Positions 48,101-54,430 of a stretch of 64,000 nt of DNA are shown here, in pieces (the stretch's first letter is position 1; each line of letters opens with the position of its first letter). The position numbers were made by a program, and so were the translations under genes. The DNA lies in assembly GCA_963978905.1 (NCBI GenBank), contig OZ022261.1:18709582-18773581 (forward strand). Direction: 5' to 3'. The notes beneath the pieces are model-generated. The model saw only the letters and a list, made by a program, of their open reading frames with translations. It had not been told where the DNA came from and did not search any database. The stretch is from Trichostrongylus colubriformis. Its lineage: Eukaryota > Nematoda > Chromadorea > Rhabditida > Trichostrongylidae.

Positions 48101-51100
48101 ATCTTACTAATAAGTCTTTGTGAGGTTGTTTTACCAATTTCGTGAATATCTTTTATGCAAGTATATTTGCATGTTTTACTTCGTGCATTTCCGGGTAATA
48201 TATTAATAAAAATCCACATATCATATGTGAATATGTTAAAAATATATCTTTCTTTCGCTTATCACTTACCTATTTTAGTCAATTCATTCTTACTGTTGCT
48301 ACTTGCTATTAACGCAAGTTATGGGCAACAGATGACCTCTTGATCCTCGCGCCTCGTAATTGTTTTCTCGCACCATAGGTGCGAAGGGTTCGCACCATAT
48401 GTGTGAAAATTTCCCCAACGAAAGGGAGCCGGCGCACCAGGGTGTGGTATATCGCCCCGCTACGTGTCGCGAGCGAAGCGATGGGGACGAGCTAAAGGCG
48501 CCGTGTTGTTGGCCCAAAGCGATTACTAGTCAACTGTGTATGCGCCCCTAACATAACCATGTAATCGATCTGAGCTAGCGGCGCACAGTTCACACACACC
48601 GCGTCGCACGCCGTTCGCCGTGGTGCGGAATCCTGACATATGGGTACACACCCGGCGCACTATGGCCAGTATTCATAGTAGGCCTTTCCTGCTACGTAAC
48701 GAGGTAATTGGTGAAATTTGTGGTAGACCGCGCCCGCTATAGACCATCAAATGGTAACCTAAGGCTGCATCTTGCACCTTTCTTTCTCTAGACGTTAATT
48801 TGCAGGCTACTCTTTCACCATCCACAGTCTGGCAGCACCTCAAAACGAATCGGTTGATCTGACGTATTTTTTGTAAGTTTCGAGGCACATAATGTCAGCC
48901 GTCAGAAGTCACGGTTTTGAGTCACGGCTACAACAACATCCCTTCTAGGAGACTCCTTAAAACCTTATGTTTAGGAGAGAACACATTTTCCTGTACCCTG
49001 GTTTCCCTGGTGTCTGAATGATCCAAAAAATCAAGAAAGCCACAAGTGAAAAAGCACGAGAAACTAGACAATACGCGAAAAGTTGGGGACTTCTTGCCAG
49101 ATAATATTGAGCAAGTAGATTGCAATCAATTACCGAGTAGTGTTACAGCTTTGGGATCACCTCCAAAGGGTGGTAGCACAACGTTCAGCATTGTCAACGC
49201 TGAGACCAAGTCAGAAATACCGCTATTGCCACTACATGATGACGATTCACAACGTCCGAGGAACCCTGTAAAACAGTCAAGTGGTAAGTAATGATGCGTG
49301 GTTAAGCATTGAATTTTGGAGAAAAAAACCTACCGAATACCCCCAGGCGATAGTTTAATGTGACCACGACAATTTGACCATGAGATGCCAGGATACTGCC
49401 GTTATACGGACTTCCAGCATTCCAACCATATTCATCGCCATGAACAACGACAAGTACCGGCAAGGGTGAGTCGCGGTGTGAACTCTCTGAATACCGTGTA
49501 ACTAAATACAACGTCGTAGTTTTGGGAGATTGTGGAATGACTGAGAATTGTGAAAGACGAGGAACTCAAGAATGCAATAGTAGAGAGAGAATGCAATGAA
49601 ACGGCCAAAAATCTTAATAGGAACGCAAAAACCTCCCTTTGATTCCCCTTTTTCGCCCCTCTGCGTCAGTATGCTGATGAGTAGAAGCAGACGACGAGGG
49701 AATGACCCAGCCAGTCGAGAGCTTTGCCTCATCCCTAACAGATACTCGCAAATTGGCAACCGCGCAGCCCGAACGCAAACGAGGCCAAGATGAAAACATC
49801 AATCTCGCCCCATATCATCTCCTCAAAACTGAGTTTCCTTTTCAGACTACAAATTAGTCGGACAAAGAGATCACGCCGTTTTGCGCACTAATTATTTCCT
49901 CAACTTTTCAAGAGGATTTTTGGTCAATTTCGGATTAATCGAGAGCATTCCGTAGGGAACAATCTTCTTCTCAGATACAAAGCTTTGAAGGGCTTCCTAG
50001 AACGGGAAGGAAGGGAAGTTGTGCTAGCTGCGACTTAAGACCACAGAAAACCTCGACTTTTAGCTTCTGGTATACCTAGAAGCTTCTAAAAATTCGCAGT
50101 TTGCCCGGGATATGAAGTGTAGTTCTGGAGTGGTTGTTGCCACGCCGGAAACAGTAGGAGAGCAGCCTTGCATTTCTATTCCAGAGACACCTATATCCTA
50201 AATGATGCACCCTTTGGTTACTTTTTCATGGCCTGAGGTAAGCGCAGTCTATTACAACGAACCAGTTCGCTACATATGTAGGGAGCCTGCAATGAAAAGT
50301 GACCATAGTTCATCGAAAATATGTTTCCCTTCAGTGAACTGGTTAGGTCCGATCACACCCAGCGTTGACGGCATCGCGATGGCCGGCGATCAACGATAGT
50401 ATGACCAAAAGGTGAGCTATCCATAGCACTATGCAGAATCTGGTGCAGGAGTTGTGCTCTATACTATGTGAATCTTGAATGGATCCGACGTGACTTATCG
50501 CTTTTTGGCATTTTGAAGTTATTCTTAAATAGATCATAAACGAAGGTATGAATTCAAATTCGCCTATCAGGTCTTCTTGGTTCCAATAAAGCAGGTTCCC
50601 GGATGGAGGGACAAGATTCGCACGCTTGTTGAAAAAAAAAACTCAGCTTAATCAACGGTTAATGTTTGGACCACAAATAGTTTAAAAGAGTCAATGGTTT
50701 TTCTCGGACTACAAATAGTTGTCTTTGAGGAGAACTATGACCTTTCAAAGGCGGGCTGCGCAAAACGGCGGAGACTCTTTGTCCGACCTGATACTTTCCG
50801 CGTTCTTATTTCCTTCTTTACCCCTAGCTGTGCCTCTGACTTTGAGCAGTAGACAACTGGTAGTAAAAAACGACTGGTCTCTCTCGCGGCTACATCTTGA
50901 GAGAGAGAGAGGGTTGGCAATAATACTTTGGGTGTGATGAAGGAAGAAAAGACGGGGTGCCGCGGTGTCGGAATCGAGTGATTCTCCGCATTGGTTCATT
51001 TCCGTGCCCATCGTGAAATGCCGCGTGTGCGCCTTTTTTTCAAGATCTCGTAGCGCCGCACCGGCTCCTTCTGCACCACCCAAACTGGAGCTGATCAGTT

Positions 51101-54100
51101 GAACCTGATTAGCTTCACAGTCATATTCAAGGGCATTCAAGGTATTCTAGGGGTGTGAATGAGTGTTGAATTGAAAGTGTATTGCATCGCAAATGGATGG
51201 GAGAATGCCAACTACACTTTGTCCAGTGAATTTCATGTGGATTCTCCCTGTGATCCGTGTTATTTTGTCAATATCTTTGAGGCAAACAAGATAGAACACA
51301 GGTATTGCTTAACGTATTCAAAGAGGTTTGAATGACGTCTTTGAAGCTTATATCACTCATTCTGTCGAATGCTCTCCCTACCAATACGATGAGGCAGTAG
51401 GTGCTCGCATACGCTTGAAGCTTGGCCATGATGTGAAACATGTAATTTCCTTGACATGATGATGCATGAGCTGCAGGTGGCCGTCTGAACGGAGTCCTTC
51501 AAGTGGAGTCCATTTATCATCTGTACCCCTCGCTATACGAGCCCGTGGATTATTAGTATACATTTTTACAAAAGATCTATCTACTACAAGGGTCGCCAAC
51601 AGAAGGTTTGTCTCAAATAAGTAAGCAGACCATCAGGCAATCTTGGCCGACAAACTTATGATTCTAGTGATGGTAAGTACTGAGCAGTACAAAAAGCAAT
51701 GAAACTGTCAATAATCCAAAAATTAAGAGCTAAGAACCATTCCTTCACTGATTCTTATAGAAGATGGGCTTCCGTGCCCTCGGTATCACTGAAGGGGCGA
51801 CTCAGACGGGGAGGCTACTTAAGCCGGCATTGCTCTGCCCTCCATAACTGAAACGCACATAAGTGAAGTCATGACAAAGACCGATGCGTGCCTTTCGCGA
51901 ATTTCGCACATCGCCACTTTCAGAATTTGCCATTTCATCTGTGAGAAACACGACAAATGCGTCGGAAGAGGTGCAACAGTTCCATTCCTAATGATGTCCG
52001 TTTCTAACTACTTCAGCAAAAATTGGACCCACCTAATCGTTCCGGCACAAAAAGATTCATATATAAACAGTCCTCAGATTGAATCTTCAACTTCGGAAGT
52101 AATCGGTGGACGTAGTCAAAACGTTGAGCTGACATTTGCTTGAAAGCCCTGAAAGAGACCATATACAGTAGCGCTCAAAAGTCTTCGGCCAAGCCTTTTT
52201 TGTCATAACTTTTTTCTACTTGACAAAATTTGACAAAATTTTAATATGTGGTGCCTGAATCTATTGCCAACATTACCTTCTACTTGAGTGCCGCTTGACA
52301 CTTTTCAAGGTTTTTTACAAGAATTTACTACAAGACCACCCAAAAAAAGTAAAAGGCTTGGTCAAGAAAAACGGCTTTCTTTGCAAAAACAAAACGAGCA
52401 AGCCTCAGAGAACATTAATATTTTGTAGAAAGCCCACGACTTTTGATGACAGCGGCACAGCGGGACGGCATAGGGATAGCACTCCAAAAACAAAAAATTG
52501 CATTGAAGCAAGTAACCTACACCGTTGAGCGCCGAAATAGTATATTTAGTATGCAGTGTCTCCAAATACAACATACTAAAATTTTTCTCAGAACGGTGCT
52601 GTTGCAAAAAGTTACAAGTGAAAAACCCAAGTGAAAGACCATTTCGCCGAAGACTTTTGAGCGCTACTGTATGTAAAGAAGGAAGTGGAGTTATCCCTTC
52701 ATATGTATTCAGCAATTATAGCAGATGAGTACATACTTTGCATAGCATGTGAACTTGAGAGTTCAAATGAACCCTTCATGGTAAAGTAGCAGCGTTATCA
52801 TTCGATCATACAAAGAAAGCAATGAAGATAAATTGGGAGAAAAGAAAAAGAAAAAGTGGATGGAATCAATAAAAAGATAAATTGGGAGAAAAGAAAAAGA
52901 AAAAGTAGATGAAATCAATAAAAATATCAATACGTGCAGCTTTTTTAGTAATGCTTCGATGGTCTTCACGACTAACACGGACTGGTTAATTGTATTCGAG
53001 ATCAGTAACGACAGCGGCTTATCCATCTATGAAGAGGGAGGTGGGGACAGTCATGAATCCACTTGGTACATGGTCGAGAAAAAATGATTCTCCCTGCACA
53101 TGTTAAGTTTAAAATGTTTCAGAGGCAGTGTAGGGGTATTTTACTTGAATTTTTATTCTAATCTTTTTTATCACAGAAACCGACACGTCGGACACCATAC
53201 AATTCCAATAGATACAGTTTTTGTTACAGTGCGATAAGTATCATACTACTATCATGCTCATTTCTACACCTCAGTAATTCTTCAACGGAGTCGACCCTAG
53301 GAGGCGAGCTGGGATAAAAAAGGCGGCAGAGTCCAAGAAGGGCGAGTTCACCAGAGCTCAGGGCTGCTCTCTCCACAGAAAATTCCGCCGCAGAAAATCT
53401 CTCCAGGGTCCCAGTTTTTATATGATTGGGTCACTCTATAACTACTCACTATTCGCATCACGCTAATCATGTCTTCCAGGAAGATGTACACCAGAAAAGA
53501 GAACGGAAACGGCAATTGATGTTACTTGGTTAAGGCACTGTTAGGGGTGACTTTGGTCGTTCGTGAAATATAAAAGTAGAGATACTAAGTAGTGCAACAA
53601 TAGAGTATGAAAGGCACGGTCAAGAATCTTGATCGAATCTTCTCTCAGTCCTCAGCGAGGCCGTGCTTTAGCTCCCTCTGCGTCACATAAAAGGGTGATG
53701 CAGACAGGAGGGCAGCTATGTCAGCGTAGTCAGAGTTCTCCCCCCCCCCCCCCCCCCGTTACCCCTAATGGTGTTTCAGGTTACCCGGTGGGTAAATGCT
53801 GTGACGCCAGATCTACATAGTACAACGATACGTGACGAACTTATGCAGTAATCCAAGAACATTGAAGGAAGACGAGATTTCCATCGCAAAGCTAAAATGA
53901 TTGAGAAAGCAAGAAATCAAATTGTAACCTCGTTTCACTGAGCTCGGGAAGCTGCGTTTGTATACAGGCTGGAGCCACTTTTCGGGCTTCCTTAGGCAGA
54001 TGTGTCCATTTCGCCGCTGATATAGCCATGTTGAAGCGAAACTAAAAACAAATGAAAATATCTACGAATACTATCTCTAAAGAAGGATTGTAACTCCTTC

Positions 54101-54397
54101 ATAGAGGTGCCTAGAAAAGCTGACCTGTCCTGAAGGAGCTACACCATAGGGCACGCCAAGAAACTGTGTGACCGGTGCTAGATCAGCTCCATCCGGATGT
54201 ACCAGCTCTCCTCTTACCACACCCCATGCTGTATTAACGGAACGCACTTCATAACTTCTGGAAAAAAAGATTTTCGTCAAAGATAATGTGTGAAAAATCA
54301 TTCTATATCCTTTACACCAAAGCACCCACGTGACTAAGGAGCACAGAGCGGTTATCCTGAGCAAAACCCGCACAAGTCTGTGGGTAACTGATCTCAT
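29892..54397 (-). CDS. nlg-1: Neuroligin (postsynaptic adhesion protein), complete 18-exon gene
   Basis: Exons on the minus strand, 5' to 3': 54397-54125, 54041-53929, 52148-52033, 49486-49334, 49265-49134, 45838-45669, 45587-45432, 36514-36351, 35975-35888, 34177-34050, 33079-32947, 32865-32786, 32730-32618, 32546-32437, 31629-31485, 31419-31271, 31199-31095, 30158-29892. Every junction is GT-AG and in phase, giving 864 aa (840 if a 72-nt in-frame intron is removed in the first exon). The parts in order are a signal peptide, then a carboxylesterase-like ectodomain with SEDCLYMN, VVVHGDEYGW, NYRLGVFG and GWGSGAS (the nucleophile Ser of the esterase elbow is Gly, so it is catalytically dead, as in neuroligins). 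WENPRDHPKSIRNG and RVKNYYRNARVGFW follow, then a proline-rich stalk, one transmembrane helix near residues 716-739, and a basic, proline-rich cytoplasmic tail. Neuroligins bind presynaptic neurexin and organise synapses. Introns are crowded with transposons but no exon is broken. Confidence 0.93.
30596..30834. mobile_element. GGGTGTGTACCC MITE, copy 2 (in neuroligin intron)
   Basis: A perfect 9-bp duplication ACTGTCAAA flanks it (30587-30595 and 30835-30843). The left end is GGGTGTGTACCCTTA and the right end TAAGGGTACTTAACC (partly decayed). The core matches the copy at 29276. The flanking sequence itself (GATGCGGCATCGCA near 30573 and its inverted form near 30900) looks like a small older inverted-repeat element into which this one inserted. 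Confidence 0.8.
31271..31419 (-). CDS. nlg-1: Neuroligin transmembrane exon
   Basis: This 149-nt exon encodes a Ser/Thr/Pro-rich stalk (KPPSVTPSPPFDTSAVATSQ) then a hydrophobic helix (MLSVTVAVGCGLLFLNICVF …) ending in FFGLYRQ at the membrane face. It is bounded by CTTCCAG and CAG|GTACAT. Confidence 0.9.
31684..32129. mobile_element. CTTAAAGGAATC MITE, copy in neuroligin intron
   Basis: The left end CTTAAAGGAATCGTCCACGG follows TA and the right end is its inverted copy (GATTCCTTTAAG). Sub-terminal words CATATATTTATGTTGTATTT (left) and AATACAACATAAATATATGG (right) are also inverted. The core is GC-rich. It ends 54 bp upstream (in gene sense) of the exon at 31485-31629. TA flanks suggest a Tc1/mariner-type source. 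Confidence 0.8.
33847..33900. repeat. Perfect 24-bp palindrome with TCATTA loop
   Basis: The arms are TTGACCGTTCTGAACGCCCCCAAC-type (24 nt each, 33847-33870 and 33877-33900). A third, direct copy of GTTCTGAACGCCCCCAACTC lies just before, from about 33820. It lies inside a neuroligin intron. Confidence 0.9.
34298..34732. mobile_element. CTTAAAGGAATC MITE, most intact copy (neuroligin intron)
   Basis: It has perfect TA flanks (34296-34297 and 34733-34734). The termini CTTAAAGGAATCGTCCACG and its complement are inverted, and the inverted match continues through most of the 435-bp element, so it can fold on itself. Long open frames on both strands here are mirror images of each other and are a by-product of the palindrome. 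Confidence 0.88.
34854..35345 (+). repeat. Diverged solo LTR of the same BEL/Pao family
   Basis: It starts TGTCGCGGTTCGCGACTGTT, against TGTCGCGGAACGCGACTGTC in the intact element. It keeps GCCCGACCCCGCCCC, CGAGGACGTGGACGGCTGCA, GTCGACCCTTGGGAGGA and GTCGGACCTGAG in the same order. The 3' third is decayed or missing and no internal region follows. It lies in a neuroligin intron in the same orientation as the intact element. Confidence 0.8.
36851..37544 (+). repeat. 5' LTR
   Basis: 694 bp. A TATA-like CTCTATAAAAGGGG lies at about 36914-36927 and AATAAA at about 37294-37299, which places the R region between them. The first ~100 bp are very GC-rich, unlike the surrounding intron. Confidence 0.9.
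37545..37560 (+). promoter_or_regulatory. Probable tRNA primer-binding site
   Basis: TGGTGCAATCGGACCG begins directly after the LTR. TGG pairs with the universal CCA of tRNA 3' ends. The specific tRNA was not identified. Confidence 0.55.
37561..38981 (+). other. Long untranslated leader of the retrotransposon
   Basis: 1.4 kb between primer site and gag start, without a sustained open frame. A strong donor-like word TTG|GTAAGTATTTT lies at about 38401 and a weak acceptor-like TTCTACCCTAAG at about 38975, so the leader may be spliced before gag. Confidence 0.5.
38982..40847 (+). CDS. BEL/Pao-type gag polyprotein (intact, 621 aa)
   Basis: Residues 1-150 are acidic and helix-forming (DDEDRDDLSY, ALVATRQRNLLVAQAQLSRA). 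Residues ~215-370 resemble the DUF1759 region of BEL/Pao gag proteins (VRLPKFDLPMFAGDIDRFPE, FWDAFHSAVH, LRSLLKGDAQ, LQETYYRPQ). Residues ~445-510 hold three zinc knuckles: CVFCNRFGHAAADC, CRQCFAPGHTASQC and CQLCRRDHHVTLC. An Arg/Ser-rich tail (RSTSRSPSAPPRR, RRSRSSSRESRQ) follows. Gag forms the particle that packages the RNA. The frame is uninterrupted, and the start is the first ATG. It stops at 40847 with no protease following in any frame, unlike usual BEL/Pao gag-pol. Confidence 0.88.
   Translation: MTASIDFDIFKQELAPAIRELQNASSTVDLQLLEELHFDDEDRDDLSYKALVATRQRNLLVAQAQLSRALHETQQYWDSVLRSTDRLDDEAQRRNLYEQALLHWQSQGGDQVQREAKSLADQIDVALQLLPQTYTPHSPQVADHQPMTPTQLSQCRSGLVTPVASTAINKNSDGNSRWNDKLKTVEHLPPTFPHAQVYSDEGIRQGQHEPLPQEQFVRLPKFDLPMFAGDIDRFPEFWDAFHSAVHANPTISPVVKFHHLRSLLKGDAQAVVAGYDITQSNYELAIKTLQETYYRPQLIRTQLSARLQTMRPAGTSPLHQRTTLAQIRSLWLQLEKLGDHEDNIFVMRLIRQKFPQRTLEHLGTIETADPTPWKVPQLLSGLDRAIKTFETIADTAEQTHADIHTLALRTEKEARTPNRESSRSCRHRCCTRSQTPTRRTMRPCSRHACVFCNRFGHAAADCHLVTEREARAIVVAEENLCRQCFAPGHTASQCDSPPCQLCRRDHHVTLCSRFSYRSTSRSPSAPPRRATREVSFCEPSSSSRKVSSPYPRRSRSSSRESRQNTLTADVPQLPHRSQSEKSEDTEDEDCTKDSCSSVNHLLFSSSDPFGFDPSTHGHHYF
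40848..41869 (+). other. Pyrimidine-rich spacer between the two retrotransposon ORFs
   Basis: It is rich in T and C (runs of TTCC, CTTT) and contains the 72-bp duplication. CAG|GTAATC near 41133 and CAG|GTAAGG near 41863 look like splice donors. No reverse-transcriptase motif was seen in any frame. Confidence 0.5.
41179..41322. repeat. 72-bp tandem duplication inside the retrotransposon
   Basis: GTTCTCTTAGTATCTTTATC starts at 41179 and again at 41251. The two copies differ at about two positions. Confidence 0.9.
41870..43110 (+). pseudogene. Second retrotransposon ORF region, frameshifted, unrecognised
   Basis: The first frame (41870-42487, 205 aa from ATG) is acidic then Pro/Gln-rich (DDDDELNKLQILELNAEPQP, TAATAQQQQLPQYSTRS). 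A shift near 42440-42480 leads to a second frame with DSDSSTEEAVQIWRLDKPS and PKQADWHGFRTPK, open to 42746. Near 42800 a frame reads CTEQTCRGGHHNPSC, which resembles a zinc-knuckle remnant. Low-complexity composition and shifts suggest decay or a rapidly evolving accessory protein. It could instead be spliced from pieces. No function is proposed. Confidence 0.4.
43450..43540. repeat. Short tandem repeat GATGGGCAAGGACRGTC
   Basis: AATGGGCAAGGACGATCAAC, GATGGGCAAGGACGGTCGGC, GATGGGCAAGGACAGTCAAC and GATGGGCACG occur in succession about 24-30 bp apart. Confidence 0.75.
43750..43988 (+). other. Array of five CTTAA-loop hairpins upstream of the 3' LTR
   Basis: Five stems enclose the same CTTAA: GAGTGCC/GGCGCTC (43750-43768), GAGGCGCC/GGCACCTC (43788-43808), GAGTGTC/GACACTC (43836-43854), GCACC/GGTGT (43931-43945) and GGGCTGCC/GGCGCCC (43969-43988). 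Stem sequences differ while pairing is largely kept, several differences being G-U-compatible or compensatory. This is what conserved RNA hairpins look like. A role in packaging or RNA stability is inference. Confidence 0.65.
44208..44877 (+). repeat. 3' LTR
   Basis: 670 bp. By eye it is identical to the 5' LTR apart from lacking 24 bp after TTAAGGGCAATA. The preceding bases CTCGGGAG are a short purine-rich stretch that could serve as the polypurine tract. Confidence 0.9.
44901..45321. mobile_element. CTTAAAGGAATC MITE, copy beside the 3' LTR
   Basis: The left end CTTAAAGGAATCTTCCACGG and right end CCGTGGACTATTCTTTTA are decayed inverted copies. Sub-terminal TTTATGTTGTATTTGCCTAA matches the other copies. 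It begins 23 bp after the LTR, so the retrotransposon landed just outside it. Confidence 0.75.
46323..46530 (+). repeat. ~200-bp tRNA-derived SINE (copy in neuroligin intron)
   Basis: GGAGGTGGTGTAGTGACAGG contains an A-box-like TGGTGTAGTGACAGG and is followed about 45 bp later by a weak B-box-like GGACCAAATCCC. It shares a body (GCCCGCCCAAGCCAACCAG) and a tail (GAATTAACGCCAAAATCTT) with the copy at 56861-57062. Confidence 0.65.
47130..48413. mobile_element. Fold-back element with ~115-bp terminal inverted repeats
   Basis: The left arm 47130-47243 (GGAAATTTTCGCACATATGG … TTAACAGCAAGT) and right arm 48301-48413 (ACTTGCTATTAACGCAAGTT … TGTGAAAATTTCC) are inverted copies, interrupted by small differences. 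The interior (~1.06 kb) is AT-rich except for a Pro-rich coding-like patch at 47497-47696. It lies inside the neuroligin intron between 45838 and 49134. Confidence 0.8.
47497..47696 (+). pseudogene. Possible captured exon, Pro-rich with a PPxY motif
   Basis: After an acceptor-like TTATACAG, one frame reads PAIPASLHTAPAPPPYNPVN then APPQQSNPSPAFPYL-stop. A second frame continues LPPAFGYVPTSSYYVGPTPP and ends EQSYR-stop. The PPPYNP word is a WW-domain-binding type motif. The frame change suggests a broken copy of a host gene segment carried by the fold-back element. The parent gene is not identified. Confidence 0.3.
48440..48653. mobile_element. GGGTGTGTACCC MITE, copy 3
   Basis: Left end GGGTGTGGTATATCGCC, right end GGGTACACACCC. 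The flanks GGCGCACCA (48431-48439) and GGCGCACTA (48654-48662) are a 9-bp duplication with one mismatch. The core words GCGAGCGAAGCGATGGGGAC and GGCGCCGTGTTGTTGG match the other two copies. Confidence 0.8.
48690..48850. repeat. Dispersed repeat shared with 20400-20600
   Basis: GCACCTTTCTTTCTCTAGAC and TTTGCAGGCTACTCTTTCAC correspond to words near 20530-20575. It lies in a neuroligin intron. Confidence 0.5.
49487..52032. other. Neuroligin intron without other recognised features
   Basis: 2.5 kb between the exons at 49334-49486 and 52033-52148. The open frames at 50719-51140 and 51378-51599 resemble no known protein. GC-rich words near 49600-49800 are loosely similar to the MITE at 60466-60862. 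Confidence 0.4.
52166..52669. mobile_element. Tc1/mariner-type MITE, 504 bp
   Basis: The inverted ends begin CAGTAGCGCTCAAAAGTCTT and continue CGGC, about 24 bp identical at both ends, flanked by TA on each side (52164-52165 and 52670-52671). No transposase. The ends match, in decayed form, the 1.5-kb Tc1 relic at 15416-16919, its probable type of source. It lies 17 bp from the neuroligin exon boundary at 52148. Confidence 0.88.
52827..52924. repeat. 49-bp tandem duplication
   Basis: GATAAATTGGGAGAAAAGAA starts at 52827 and 52876. The copies differ at two positions. Confidence 0.9.
53530..53778. mobile_element. TTAAAG-family MITE, copy 2
   Basis: The left end TTAAGGCACTGTTAGGGGTG and right end ACCCCTAATGGTGTTTCA are inverted. 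A run of about 17 C lies just inside the right end (53741-53757). It lies in a neuroligin intron. Confidence 0.6.
54125..54397 (-). CDS. nlg-1: Neuroligin exon 1: signal peptide and start of ectodomain
   Basis: The ATG at 54397 lies 30 nt after a strong acceptor. The peptide begins MRSVTHRLVRVLLRITALCS, a plausible signal sequence, and family similarity begins at SYEVRSVNTAWG (from 54257). A good acceptor (TTTTTTTCCAG) lies exactly at 54258, where similarity begins. A weak donor GTCAC|GTGGGT at 54330/54329 would make a 72-nt intron (54258-54329). That segment is also fully open in frame, so it may be coding or optionally retained. Confidence 0.65.
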
Positions 54398-54430
54398 CAC
54401 GTTCCCATTATCTGTCTACTTGTTCTCCTG
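54398..54430 (-). promoter_or_regulatory. Probable trans-splice acceptor and 5' UTR of neuroligin
   Basis: On the minus strand AAATCGATTTCAG ends at 54428, followed by GAGAACAAG and the ATG 30 nt later. No upstream coding exon joins it, so it fits a spliced-leader acceptor. Confidence 0.6.

Noticed and set aside
50719..51140. Overlapping 72-131 aa frames inside a neuroligin intron
   Set aside because: No similarity, no matching phase with neighbouring exons, and the expected neuroligin residues are all accounted for elsewhere.
53929..54041. Joining this exon to an acceptor at 52128/52129
   Set aside because: That join breaks the frame (a TGA results). The acceptor at 52148 keeps phase and adds expected family residues.
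54398..54400. GTG three bases upstream as the neuroligin start
   Set aside because: A non-ATG start is not needed; the next codon is ATG and lies 30 nt from a good acceptor.
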